64,000 nt of DNA. Origin: Saprospiraceae bacterium (GTDB taxonomy: Bacteria > Bacteroidota > Bacteroidia > Chitinophagales > Saprospiraceae). This document shows, piece after piece, positions 51,306 through 60,812 of this stretch; position 1 is the stretch's first letter, and each line of letters begins with the position of its first letter. The translations under genes and the position numbers were made by a program. The notes under the pieces were generated by a model. It saw only the letters and a program-made list of their open reading frames with translations, made no database searches and had not been told where the DNA came from. The stretch covers positions 166,854 to 230,853 of the forward strand of contig JAHCHX010000005.1 in NCBI GenBank assembly GCA_026129545.1, written 5' to 3'.

Positions 51306-53864
51306 TTACAACCAGCGCACCAAGCCAAAATCCTGACGATGGGCGAGCAATGGGTGGTTCGGGAAAAGCCGGAAGCCAAACTCGAACACGCCTGCCGTGT
51401 CGGGCACTACGTCGCAGGTATAGGTGGCTTGGTTGGAGGTTTGTTGTTTGAGTTCAAACGGGTAGGTGGCGATGAGTTCGAGCTCCGTCTCGGAAAGTCG
51501 CCGATAAAACACGACCTCCATGCCCAAGTCGGCTGCTTTGAGGTCTTGCACATTGAGCGTGACGGATGCCTTGAAGTGCTCGCCGAGGGGCAGTGAGCGA
51601 TTGTAGGTGTCTGGCACGTCCATTTTGACCAGCTCGATGGCTTCCCAGGCCCGTCGGATGCGGGCTTTCCATTCCACCAAGTCTTTCACGGCGCGGTAGT
51701 CGCTTTTTTTGAGTTTGCGGCTGTGTTCCCACAGTTTGGAGTAGAAACGGGCCTGATAATCATCGAGCATTCGGCCCATCACGAAATCGGGTGCGATTTC
51801 GGCGATGGTTTTTTTGATGTGGCTTGTCCATCGTTCGGAGATGCCATTTTCATCCTGTTCGTAGTAAGTGGGCAGGATGTCGTTTTCGAGTATGTTGTAA
51901 ATGGTCTCGGCATCGAGCTCGTTTTGCAGCGCGGCATTTTCAAATGTTTCTTTTTCGGGCAAGGCCCAGCCTGCGCCGGGCTTGTAGCCCTCGCACCACC
52001 AACCATCGAGCACGGAGAAGTTCATCACGCCGTTCATCACTGCTTTCATGCCCGAAGTGCCGCTGGCTTCTTTCGGGCGTGTTGGGTTGTTGAGCCAGAT
52101 GTCCACGCCCTGCACGAGTAGCTTTGCCATCTCCATGCTGTAGTTTTCAAGAAAAATAACCTTGCCTCGAAAGAGCGGGTTTTTCGTGGTGTTATAGACG
52201 AGGCGAATAAATTCCTGACCTGCTTTGTCGGCGGGGTGTGCTTTGCCAGCAAACAAAAAAATGACGGGGCGGTCGGGGTTGTTCACGATTTCCGCGAGTC
52301 GTTTTTCATTGGTAAACAACAAGGTAGCGCGTTTGTAAGTGGCAAAACGACGGGCAAAGCCAATGACCAACGCATCCTCGCGCAGGGTCTTGATGACTTC
52401 AAAGATGCTGCTGGGGCTTTCGCCGCGTCGCGCCAAGTCGTCCTGCAAGCTGTGGCGCACCCAATCGAGCAAGCGTTTTTTCAGCAGGCGGCGGATATCC
52501 ATGAGCTTCGAGTCAGCGACACCGTGAATTTTTGACCACGACTTTTTGTCGCCTTGCTCTGTCAGGATGTTTTTGTGGAGCGCCGATTGATACAGTTCGA
52601 GCCATTCGTGAGCCACCCACGTGGGGAAATGCACGCTGTTGGTGACGTAGCCGATGTTGCTTTCGGCGTAGTTGTAGTCGGGATTGAGGTCCACAAACAT
52701 TTTTTGACTCACTTCCCCATGCAAGCGACTCACGCCGTTTATTTCTTGCGAGGTGCGGATGGCAAGGTGGCTCACATTGAAGAGCTCTGCCGCGTCGTCA
52801 GCTTTCACGCGACCCAACCCGACGAGCTCGCTCCACGGGATGTCGAGCGAATAGGTGTATTCGAAGATGTAGTCCCGCAGCAGGCTTTCCGGGAAGGTAT
52901 CGTGACCTGCTGGCACGGGCGTGTGAGTGGTGAAAAGTTGGGTCGCCCGCACGATTTCCAGCGCCTCTTCGTAGCTCAAGCCCTTGGATTTCATGTAGTT
53001 GCTGAGGCGCTCCAAGCCCAGAAAGGCCGCGTGGCCTTCGTTGAGGTGGTAGAGGTCGGGTTTGAGGCCCATGGCGTGGAGCGCTCGCCAGCCGCCCACA
53101 CCGAGCAGGAGTTCTTGGCGGAGGCGGGTCTCGTTGTCGCCGCCATAGAGTTGGTGCGTGATGGCGCGGTCTTCCCAAGCGTTGTCGTCAATGTCCGTGT
53201 CGAGCAGGTATAGATTCATGCGGCCGACGGGCAGTTGCCACACCTTGGCCCACACGGTGCGCCCGGTGAGGTTGACGTTGATTTTGAGCCATTCGCCGCG
53301 GGTGTCGCGCACGGGCTGGAGCGGCAACAGGGTGAATTTGGCAGGCTCGAAGTGGTGAATTTGCTCGCCGTGCAGCGAGATGCCTTGCTGAAAATAGCCG
53401 TAGCGGTAGAGCAGACCTATCCCTACCAGATTGAAGTTGCGGTCGCTCACCTCTTTGAGATAGTCGCCCGCAAGCACACCAAGGCCGCCCGAATAGAGCC
53501 TCAGGCTTTGGTGCAAGCCATATTCCATGCAGAAATAGGCGATGAGCGGCTCCGACTTGGCGGGGGCGTTCATGTAGTTGCGAAAATCGGTATGCACCCG
53601 CTTCATGCGCGTGGTGAAGTCTTTGTTTGCCAGCAACTCTTGCGCTTTCACGCTGCCCAATTCTTCCAACAAAGCGACGGGGTTGAAGTTGAGGGCTTCG
53701 AATTTTTGCGGGTCAATGCTTTTGAACAAGTCTATCGCATCGTGATTCCACGACCACCACAGGTTTTGCGAAAGTTCGGCGAGTGGGGCGAGGCCATCGG
53801 GGAGTTTGGGTTCGATATAGATGCGTTTGAGCTTGGCGCCTTTTTGCGTCAGATTCCCAACCAT
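51306..53864 (-). CDS. glgP: Alpha-glucan (glycogen) phosphorylase, short type
   Basis: The 852-residue enzyme releases glucose-1-phosphate from alpha-1,4-glucans (GT35). It starts with a DUF3417 domain (LAELSQNLWWSWNHDAIDLF) found in the short phosphorylase family, then HFCMEYGL-like AYFCMEYGLHQSLRLYSGG, LNEGHAAFLGLERL, and RFATYKRATLLF. The PLP region is in PKEASGTSGMKAVMNGVMN with the following SVLDGWWCEGY. The ATG at 53864 starts MVGNLTQKGAKLKRIYIEP; a start 57 bases upstream is also in frame. It is first in an operon with the GH57-type gene, giving a glycogen-breakdown pair. A TACCTTCG box (53949-53956, minus strand) may be its promoter. Confidence 0.92.
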   Translation of the reverse strand: MVGNLTQKGAKLKRIYIEPKLPDGLAPLAELSQNLWWSWNHDAIDLFKSIDPQKFEALNFNPVALLEELGSVKAQELLANKDFTTRMKRVHTDFRNYMNAPAKSEPLIAYFCMEYGLHQSLRLYSGGLGVLAGDYLKEVSDRNFNLVGIGLLYRYGYFQQGISLHGEQIHHFEPAKFTLLPLQPVRDTRGEWLKINVNLTGRTVWAKVWQLPVGRMNLYLLDTDIDDNAWEDRAITHQLYGGDNETRLRQELLLGVGGWRALHAMGLKPDLYHLNEGHAAFLGLERLSNYMKSKGLSYEEALEIVRATQLFTTHTPVPAGHDTFPESLLRDYIFEYTYSLDIPWSELVGLGRVKADDAAELFNVSHLAIRTSQEINGVSRLHGEVSQKMFVDLNPDYNYAESNIGYVTNSVHFPTWVAHEWLELYQSALHKNILTEQGDKKSWSKIHGVADSKLMDIRRLLKKRLLDWVRHSLQDDLARRGESPSSIFEVIKTLREDALVIGFARRFATYKRATLLFTNEKRLAEIVNNPDRPVIFLFAGKAHPADKAGQEFIRLVYNTTKNPLFRGKVIFLENYSMEMAKLLVQGVDIWLNNPTRPKEASGTSGMKAVMNGVMNFSVLDGWWCEGYKPGAGWALPEKETFENAALQNELDAETIYNILENDILPTYYEQDENGISERWTSHIKKTIAEIAPDFVMGRMLDDYQARFYSKLWEHSRKLKKSDYRAVKDLVEWKARIRRAWEAIELVKMDVPDTYNRSLPLGEHFKASVTLNVQDLKAADLGMEVVFYRRLSETELELIATYPFELKQQTSNQATYTCDVVPDTAGVFEFGFRLFPNHPLLAHRQDFGLVRWL

Positions 53865-53948
53865 GATTTGTTTTATGTTGAATGTTTGAATGCTGTTTTT
53901 GGGCAAGACGGCTACCATCACAGCAACCTCACAGGGCCTTGCTTAGTG

Positions 53949-53956
53949 CGAAGGTA
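53949..53956 (-). promoter_or_regulatory. Candidate -7 box for the glycogen phosphorylase operon
   Basis: TACCTTCG on the minus strand has one mismatch to TAnnTTTG and lies about 85 bases before the chosen start. The -33 region is unclear. Confidence 0.3.
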
Positions 53957-54134
53957 GGTCTTTTTGGAAACTTCGTGTGGATTTGACTGTAAGCCGAACC
54001 GGAAAAGATTAGGCAGGATGAGGGTTGCTCGGCAACAATTTTTGCAATCGCAAGCGAATCATACACTTGCAAGGTGAATCAGCGGGCAGGGGGGAGGCGT
54101 ATTTTTTTATTGGCAAAATGCAGGACATCAGCCT

Positions 54135-56507
54135 TTACTCACTCTTGAGCGACTGCGCTGGGTTGACCAAAGCGGTTCGCACGCCTTGATAGCTCACCGT
54201 GAAAAGGGCCACCAACAGTGCCAAAATGCCTGCCAAGGCAAACATCCACCACGCCAACTCTATGCGATACTCGAATCGTAGCAGGAGTTTTTGCATGGCC
54301 CAGAAAGCCAATGGCGAAGCCATCGCAAAAGCAAGTAGCACGGGTTTGAGGAAATCTTTGGAGAGGAGAAGCCATACGCTGGCTACGGTGGCACCCAACA
54401 CTTTGCGGATGCCGATTTCCTTGGTGCGCCGCTCTGCAACGAAGGCCGATAGCCCAAACAGGCCGAGGCAGCTGATGAATATGGCCAAGCCACCAAATAC
54501 GTTGCCCAACTGCCCCACAGAGCGAATCTCGTCGAAGCTTTTTTGGTATTCCTCTTTTGCAAAGCGAAACTCAAATGGATACGCGGGGTTGTGTTTTTTC
54601 ACGGCCTGCTCAATTTGAGTGAGGATGGCACGCCAGTTTTCATTGTTCTGGACGCGCACGAAAAAGAAGTCTAACCCCTCTTTGCCGAGAAATATCGCCA
54701 TAGGCATGGGGGAGGAGAAGGGGTCGTTGTACACAAAGTCCTCTACCACACCCACAACGGTCATAGTGGTATCGAAGAAAATGGTGCTACCCACGACCGG
54801 TGACGAAAGGCCCATACGTCGCACGGCGGTTTCGTTGAGCAGACAGGCTAATGTGTCAGCACCAAACTCGGGGCTGAAGTCGCGCCCTTCCACTAGCTTG
54901 AGGCCGTTGGTTTTTGTCCAGTCGTGCGCCACCCATGTGATGGAGACAAGAAAATCCTGGTCGTCGGTTTTGCCCGGCCATCCGATGCCCGAGGTGTTGC
55001 TCCCGAACAGAATCATATCGTTCGAGCCTGCCGACACACTTTTCACGCCGGGTATCTGAGTCAGGTCGTTTTTCAGTACCTCGAATTTTTTGCCCATGTC
55101 ACCTCTTGCGGGAATGGTGATGAGGTTTTCCGCTTCGTAGCCGAGCGGACGATTTTGCGCGTGTTCTATTTGCCTAAACACCACGATAGTGCTGATAATC
55201 AAAAAAATGGAAATGACAAATTGAAATGCCACCAAGCCTTTTCGCAACAACCCGTTGCCGCGTGCCCCAGTCCACAGTAATGTGGTAATGGGGCCTTTGA
55301 GCACTTTGACCGGCTGAAATCTGCTCAAATAAATCGCCGGATAACTACCTGCTATCACCCCTGCCACTAGGCCCAACGCAAGTATTGCCGACCAAAGTTG
55401 CCAGTTGGTAAAATCAAAGACAAGGCTTTTTTCAAAAAAATGGTTGAAGGCAGGAAGCGCCAGCATCACCAACAACACGCCTAATGCAAGGGCGAAAAAA
55501 GTCATCACGAGTGCCTCGCTCAAAAATTGGCCGATGATGAGCGTGCGTTGTGCCCCCATTACTTTGCGCACCCCCACCTCGCGCGCTCGACGTTCAGAGC
55601 GGGCGGTGGCAAGGTTCATGAAATTGACACAGGCTATAAGCAGTACAAACGCGCCGATGATGCCGAGCATTACCATTGTGTCTATGCGCCCACCGCTTTG
55701 CTTGCCTTCCACAAATTTGCCCCACAAACGCCATTTGGAGAGCGGGTAAGCAAAAATATGGGCAACAGCATCGGGCATTTTGCCTTGTACGAAATTTTCC
55801 AGTTTGACATTCAGCGCCGCCACGTCGGTGCCGGGGTTGAGCTCCACCCAAGTCGGCAAACTGTTGTTGTCCCAGCTGCTCATCCAGCTCGCGTTTTCCT
55901 TTTCAAATATGCGGAAGGGCAGCACCACATCGAACTGAAGGCTACTGCTGTTTGGCACGTCGCCAATGACAGCGGCCACGCGAAGGTCGCGCACGTTGTT
56001 GTGGCGCACTATTTTACCAATAGGCTCTTCTTCTCCGAATAGTTTTTTTGCCGTACGCTCGCTGATGACGACTGCGCCTGCGTCTTTCAAGGCTGCCGCG
56101 GGGTCGCCTTTCAGGGCAGGAAAAGTCAGGACTTCGAAGAAATCCGGCTCGGCATAATAACCGCGTTCGTAGAACCCGTTTTCGCCGTAATTGAACAAAT
56201 GCTGGCGTGGCCAGCTAAACCGCACGGCACGTTTGATTTCGGGGATTTCGGTGCGAAGCGCATCGGCCAGGGGCCCGGGCAATGCCTCGAAAGTGTATGT
56301 GACACCGCCCTGTGTCTGGTTTTGCAGGATGAGATGGACGTTGGGCAGATTCGCGTGGAATTTGTCGTAACAGAATTCGTCCGCTACCCATAGCATGACC
56401 AAGATGCCCGCAGCCAGCCCAACTGCCAACCCCGCGATATTGAGAAAAGAATAGAGCCGGTTTTTTCGGAGCGCGCGCAGGGCAAATTTTAGATAGCTGG
56501 GCAGCAT
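54135..56507 (-). CDS. FtsX/MacB-like ABC transporter permease
   Basis: The 790-residue inner-membrane protein has the duplicated permease layout of a large Bacteroidota family: N-terminal membrane helix (FLNIAGLAVGLAAGILVMLWV), MacB-type periplasmic core domain, three-helix FtsX block (MLGIIGAFVLLIACVNFMNLAT with ATARSERRAREVGVRKVMGA), a second periplasmic domain, and a C-terminal FtsX block (VAERRTKEIGIRKVLGA). This architecture belongs to type VII ABC systems that move or release substrates rather than import them. No ATPase gene is adjacent, so it must borrow one encoded elsewhere. A close architectural paralogue is immediately upstream (56684-59071); the gap holds a 17-bp hairpin. Confidence 0.9.
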   Translation of the reverse strand: MLPSYLKFALRALRKNRLYSFLNIAGLAVGLAAGILVMLWVADEFCYDKFHANLPNVHLILQNQTQGGVTYTFEALPGPLADALRTEIPEIKRAVRFSWPRQHLFNYGENGFYERGYYAEPDFFEVLTFPALKGDPAAALKDAGAVVISERTAKKLFGEEEPIGKIVRHNNVRDLRVAAVIGDVPNSSSLQFDVVLPFRIFEKENASWMSSWDNNSLPTWVELNPGTDVAALNVKLENFVQGKMPDAVAHIFAYPLSKWRLWGKFVEGKQSGGRIDTMVMLGIIGAFVLLIACVNFMNLATARSERRAREVGVRKVMGAQRTLIIGQFLSEALVMTFFALALGVLLVMLALPAFNHFFEKSLVFDFTNWQLWSAILALGLVAGVIAGSYPAIYLSRFQPVKVLKGPITTLLWTGARGNGLLRKGLVAFQFVISIFLIISTIVVFRQIEHAQNRPLGYEAENLITIPARGDMGKKFEVLKNDLTQIPGVKSVSAGSNDMILFGSNTSGIGWPGKTDDQDFLVSITWVAHDWTKTNGLKLVEGRDFSPEFGADTLACLLNETAVRRMGLSSPVVGSTIFFDTTMTVVGVVEDFVYNDPFSSPMPMAIFLGKEGLDFFFVRVQNNENWRAILTQIEQAVKKHNPAYPFEFRFAKEEYQKSFDEIRSVGQLGNVFGGLAIFISCLGLFGLSAFVAERRTKEIGIRKVLGATVASVWLLLSKDFLKPVLLAFAMASPLAFWAMQKLLLRFEYRIELAWWMFALAGILALLVALFTVSYQGVRTALVNPAQSLKSE

Positions 56508-56561
56508 AGCGTGGTTGGTTTATGATACTGAGTGATTGAAGTAAAGTCCCGAAAACGTGTG

Positions 56562-56604
56562 CTATTCAGGCGGTGATTTGAAATTGAAATCACCGCCCGA
56601 ATAG
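56562..56604. repeat. Strong hairpin between the two permease genes
   Basis: GGCGGTGATTT (56569-56579) pairs with AAATCACCGCC (56587-56597), loop of 7; CTATTC/GAATAG (56562-56567/56599-56604) extends the stem after one A-C mismatch. No T-tract follows on the minus strand, so it may stabilise or process the mRNA or be a palindromic repeat. Confidence 0.7.
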
Positions 56605-56683
56605 GGGGTAAATATCAAACGCCAAGAAATTTCAACCCCTCATTTGCATGGATTATTGAATGCCGATGTATTTCGTCCGGAAA

Positions 56684-59071
56684 TTACTCGCTTTTCAACG
56701 ACTGCGCCGGATTCGCCAACGCCGCCCGCACGCTCTGAAAACTCACGGTCAAGAACGCGACGGCGAGCGCCATGATGCCTGCTGCCACAAACACCCACCA
56801 TTGGATATCAATGCGATAGGCAAAATGTTGCAGCCATTTGTCCATGAAAAAATAGGCGGTCGGGAAGGCAAGCAGAAACGAGGCAACAACGAGTTTCAGA
56901 AAATCTTTGGCCAACAAACCCGTGATGCCCGCCACGGATGCGCCCAGCACTTTTCTTATGCCGATTTCCTTGGTGCGGCGCTCGGCGGCAAAGGCCGCCA
57001 AGGCAAACAATCCCAAACAGGCGATAAGTACGGCCAACAGGGCAAATACGAGCGCCACTTTTGCCATGCGTTGCTCGCCGCGATAGAGCGCATCCAGATG
57101 CTCGTCCAAGAAAACAAAGTCGAACGCAGAGTTGGGCATGGTGCGTCTGAAGGCAGCTTCCATATCGCGCATCACGGTGGTCAGTTGTTCGGTTTGCAGC
57201 TTCACCAGCAAGAAGTCGAGGCCTTCCGTGCGGGCATTGTGGAAAGCGTAGCTGCCGATTTTCTCGCGCATACTGCCATGGTGAAAATCTTCCGTCACTC
57301 CTACGATGATTGCATTGGGCAGGCTGGCTTCCACCTTGCGTCCGAGGCATTGTTCGGGTGTCCAGCCAAGTTGAGCGGCTGCCGTCCGATTGATGACGAT
57401 TTCGGTGATGGTATCGCCTTGCTGTGGCACCCTCATGGGCTGGCCTGCAATGAGGGGAATATCGAGCACGGCGAAGATGTCGGGGCGTGCACGGCAAGTA
57501 GTCAGGTTGGGGCCTTCGGTTTCGTTGAGGTGGGACAGGGTGCGACCGCTGCCGCTGCGACCGGGGAACGTCTGCGTGTATGCGGTGCCTTTCACCGAAG
57601 CCAGCGCCCTGATTTCATGCTCAAGCGCATCCATTTGCTGGCGACTTTCGGCGCTGTACACATTGAGCGCCACGACTTGCGTCGGAGCGTAGCCGAGTTT
57701 TTTATCTCGAATAAACTCAAGTTGTTTGTAAAAAATCAAGGTGCTGACAATGAGCGCGGTAGAAATACAAAACTGCAACACGACCAATCCTTTCCGAAAC
57801 CATCCCGCACTACCCGCTCCTGTTCCCAACGACTGACGCAACACTTTCGAGGGTGAAAATGAAGATAGAAACACGGCAGGATAAACGCCTGCCACCAGCG
57901 TCACCACAAACCATATCGCGACGATGCCTGCCCAAAACCATGCTTGGGTCAAAAAGGTCGCGCTGAGGTTTTTGTCGGCCAATTCATTGAAAAACGGCAA
58001 TCCCAATCGCAACAGGAAAATGCTGCCCCCGATGCCCAGAAGTGTTGTCAGCGCCGTCTCGGTGTAGAACCTTGCGGCCAGATGCCCCGAATGAGCGCCC
58101 AAGGTTTTGCTCAAACTCACCTCTCGCGCCCTGCGCTGCGATTGGGCAGTGGCGAGATTCATGTAGTTGATGCAGGCGATGAGCAACAGTAGCACGGCCA
58201 AGCCCACCAAGATGTGGACTTGCCGAATGTCGCCGTACGGTTGTTTGTCGAAAGTGGATAGGTTGGCAGAGTGCAGGTGCACGTCGAGCAGCGGCTTGAG
58301 GGAGTATTGGAAGGGAAGGCGTTCGGCAGGAGCATCTTTTAGCACCAATGCCTCGATTTTCTTCTCCAATGCGGAAAAATCAGTCGCGGAGCGAAGCAGC
58401 AGATAGGTATAAAAACTCGCATTGCCCCAGCTCTGATGCTCGGTTTTTCCAAAATTGACACTATGAAAAGCCCCCACGATATCAAATGGCGAATGGGTAT
58501 TGGCTGGAAAATCAGCGAACACCCCGCTGATTTCGAGGTCAATGTAGTTGTCCACGCGGATGGTCTTGCCTACCGGGTTGCTATCGCCGAAATAGCGACG
58601 CGCCGTGGAAGCGCTCACGACGACCGTGTTGGGCCGCTCGAGAGCATGTTCCGAAGAGCCTTCCAACATCTTGAACGTAAAAACTCCAAACACGTTCGAA
58701 TCCGCCCAATAGAAGCGACCCTCCGCGTGGTTTTTGTTGTCGGCCTTCACGTTGGCAACCCCGGTGAAGTTGTTGGCAAAAACCCGCGTGGCAGCCTCCA
58801 CTTCGGGCAGCCGCTCCTGCAAAAATGGCGCAAGTATGTTGGGCACAGTAGCCAGTTTTTGCGTTTGGCCATTGTAGTGGATGCTCGACTCCACCCGCGC
58901 GACGCGGGCTGCGTTCAGATGGAATTTTTCATAAGAAACCTCGTCCTGAACATAGAGCAACACCGCCATCGCAGCTGCCAGCCCCAAAGCCAGCCCAACC
59001 AAGTTGATGGCGCTGAAAGTTTTGTTCTTGCGGAGGTGGCGAAACGCCAGCCGAAGATAGTTTTGTAACAT
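56684..59071 (-). CDS. FtsX/MacB-like ABC transporter permease (tandem paralogue)
   Basis: The 795-residue protein has the same layout as the downstream permease: YLRLAFRHLRKNKTFSAINL, a first helix with GLALGLAAAMAVLLYVQDEV, a MacB-type periplasmic domain, an FtsX block (IACINYMNLATAQSQRRARE) and a terminal FtsX block (ERRTKEIGIRKVLGASVAGI) ending ALANPAQSLKSE, an end nearly identical to its neighbour's NPAQSLKSE. The ATG at 59071 begins MLQNYLRLAFRHL and is preferred over an upstream in-frame start. The shared ends and tandem order suggest duplication; the middle regions have diverged. ATPase partner and substrate unknown. Divergent from the glycosyltransferase gene. Confidence 0.9.
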   Translation of the reverse strand: MLQNYLRLAFRHLRKNKTFSAINLVGLALGLAAAMAVLLYVQDEVSYEKFHLNAARVARVESSIHYNGQTQKLATVPNILAPFLQERLPEVEAATRVFANNFTGVANVKADNKNHAEGRFYWADSNVFGVFTFKMLEGSSEHALERPNTVVVSASTARRYFGDSNPVGKTIRVDNYIDLEISGVFADFPANTHSPFDIVGAFHSVNFGKTEHQSWGNASFYTYLLLRSATDFSALEKKIEALVLKDAPAERLPFQYSLKPLLDVHLHSANLSTFDKQPYGDIRQVHILVGLAVLLLLIACINYMNLATAQSQRRAREVSLSKTLGAHSGHLAARFYTETALTTLLGIGGSIFLLRLGLPFFNELADKNLSATFLTQAWFWAGIVAIWFVVTLVAGVYPAVFLSSFSPSKVLRQSLGTGAGSAGWFRKGLVVLQFCISTALIVSTLIFYKQLEFIRDKKLGYAPTQVVALNVYSAESRQQMDALEHEIRALASVKGTAYTQTFPGRSGSGRTLSHLNETEGPNLTTCRARPDIFAVLDIPLIAGQPMRVPQQGDTITEIVINRTAAAQLGWTPEQCLGRKVEASLPNAIIVGVTEDFHHGSMREKIGSYAFHNARTEGLDFLLVKLQTEQLTTVMRDMEAAFRRTMPNSAFDFVFLDEHLDALYRGEQRMAKVALVFALLAVLIACLGLFALAAFAAERRTKEIGIRKVLGASVAGITGLLAKDFLKLVVASFLLAFPTAYFFMDKWLQHFAYRIDIQWWVFVAAGIMALAVAFLTVSFQSVRAALANPAQSLKSE

Positions 59072-59263
59072 AGCTCGAGTGTTCAGTTGAAACCCCAACC
59101 TCCACGGGACATCAATTGTGCCTGAAACACTACTTGCTGTTTTTCAATTATTTAGAAGATATTTGAAAAATTTTTCGTGTTCGATTTCGGACAAACCTGT
59201 GCGATATTGGACGAACGAAAAGAATAGTTTTTTCATCAAGAAAGGAATTTTCACCTTTGCCTC

Positions 59264-60763
59264 GTGAATCGCAAAACAGAGGTCGTCATCATCGGGGCAC
59301 TGCTGGTTGCCTCAGGTGTTTATGTGTTGCTCCGGGCTTGGCTGTTGCCAATCACGGTGGATGAAAGCGCTACTGCCATCAACCACGTCCCGCGTCTTGC
59401 TTTCGACACCTTGTTCTATGAAAAAGAGGCCAATCCGAACAATCATATCCTGAATACCTTGTCCATCAAAGCCCTCACAGGGCTTTTGGGTTGGCACCCT
59501 GTCGTGGTGCGGATGCCCGCGTTGCTCGGTGGGTGCTTGTATGCGGGAGCCGCCGTCATGCTGTCGCAGAAAATATCGAGCTATGCTTGGGTCAGATTGT
59601 TTGCTTTGATAATGCTGTTGGGCAATCCCTACTTGCTGGAGTTTTTCTCTTTGGCGCGGGGCTATGGGTTGGCGGCAGGCTTGCTGCTGATGGCGGTGTG
59701 GCAGGCTTGGCGTTTTGTGGAGGCCAATCAGCGCCGACACTTGACTGGCGCGATGGCTTTCGCGGGGCTGGCAGTCTATGCCAATTTTACCGTATTGCTA
59801 TTTTTCGCACCTTTTGTCACATTGCTGCTGCTGAGCGCGTGGCAGTCGAACCCCACTTGGCCGCTTTGGAGGGAAAAGAGCGGTACCGCACTGGGGCTGC
59901 TCGGTGTTTTTGTCGCGCTTTGGGCGCTGCCTTTGCATCGCCTGAGCAACGACTCCGAGATAAGGCATTGGGAAAGAATCGGGTCTTTCTTTGGCTCGCT
60001 TCGATTGTCCGTCCAGTCTGCCACTCACGGCAATGCATATCTTGGAAAAGATACCGTGCCGACGCTGACGTGGGCGTTGTTGCTTTTTGCGGTGGGTTGC
60101 TCGTTGGTGTCGTTGTGGCGCTGGAACCAACATGGGCGCCGCTTCCACGCCGCTCCTCATCTATTCGTCGCCGCACTGTGGCCGGGGTCAGCGCTCACCA
60201 ATGTGTTGGAGGCCAATCTGACCGCCACGCCTTATCTTCAGTCAAGATTGGCGTTGTTCTACTGGCCTTTACTTGCCCTGTTGCTCGGTGTGGCAGCTGC
60301 TTGGCTTTGGGCGCGTCGCGGTCAGTGGGTGTGGGCTATGCTGGCACCGCTGCTGTTGCTCACCGCTGTCAACATGATTCGCTGCGTCAATTTGAAAAAG
60401 ACTACGGATTGGTGGTTCGACGAAGGCACCTACCGCGTTTTTGATTATTTGAAAAAAAACCACGAAGGCGAGATGCGCTCCGAACCGTACTCGTTGGACG
60501 CGCACCACGTCATGCTGAACTCATTCATCTTTTATCTTGAACACGATTCGAGAGGCCTCAAAAGGTATGTGAAATTGGTGCCGTGGCATGGGTTGCAACC
60601 GCCCTCGAAGGATTGCGATTTCTACTTTGCCATATCGGAAGAGGAGGCCAAGCCCCTTTTTGAAACCCACGACGTGGTGTTGCGCTTGCGCGACAATACG
60701 CCCTTGCTATTGCGCAAGCGCCTGCGCCAAAACAGAGGAGCCGCCCGGCATCCCAATTCTTGA
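59264..60763 (+). CDS. GT-C type membrane glycosyltransferase-like protein
   Basis: The 499-residue inner-membrane protein has about ten to eleven hydrophobic segments and the GT-C layout: a first helix (VVIIGALLVASGVYVLLRAW), then an acidic loop with TVDESATAINH holding the likely catalytic Asp, and NNHILNTL before the second helix. Such enzymes use polyprenyl-phosphate sugars outside the inner membrane. The C-terminal 100 residues are a soluble periplasmic tail. It begins with GTG at 59264; a CACCTTTG box at 59252-59259 sits almost on the start, so the mRNA may be leaderless or the box unrelated. A hairpin overlaps its stop. No sugar pathway genes adjoin. Exact family and acceptor are unknown. 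Confidence 0.7.
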   Translation: MNRKTEVVIIGALLVASGVYVLLRAWLLPITVDESATAINHVPRLAFDTLFYEKEANPNNHILNTLSIKALTGLLGWHPVVVRMPALLGGCLYAGAAVMLSQKISSYAWVRLFALIMLLGNPYLLEFFSLARGYGLAAGLLLMAVWQAWRFVEANQRRHLTGAMAFAGLAVYANFTVLLFFAPFVTLLLLSAWQSNPTWPLWREKSGTALGLLGVFVALWALPLHRLSNDSEIRHWERIGSFFGSLRLSVQSATHGNAYLGKDTVPTLTWALLLFAVGCSLVSLWRWNQHGRRFHAAPHLFVAALWPGSALTNVLEANLTATPYLQSRLALFYWPLLALLLGVAAAWLWARRGQWVWAMLAPLLLLTAVNMIRCVNLKKTTDWWFDEGTYRVFDYLKKNHEGEMRSEPYSLDAHHVMLNSFIFYLEHDSRGLKRYVKLVPWHGLQPPSKDCDFYFAISEEEAKPLFETHDVVLRLRDNTPLLLRKRLRQNRGAARHPNS

Positions 60764-60776
60764 TGCGGGTGGCTCC
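60737..60776. terminator. Hairpin at the convergent end of glycosyltransferase and protease genes
   Basis: GGAGCC and CCCG in the left arm (60737-60747) pair with CGGG and GGCTCC in the right arm (60766-60776), with CATC/GATG closing the top. It overlaps the glycosyltransferase stop codon at 60761-60763 and is followed by only three T, so termination strength is uncertain. Confidence 0.5.
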
Positions 60777-60812
60777 TTTGCAGCCGATAAGGTTTGGCGT
60801 AGCGCCAGAACG

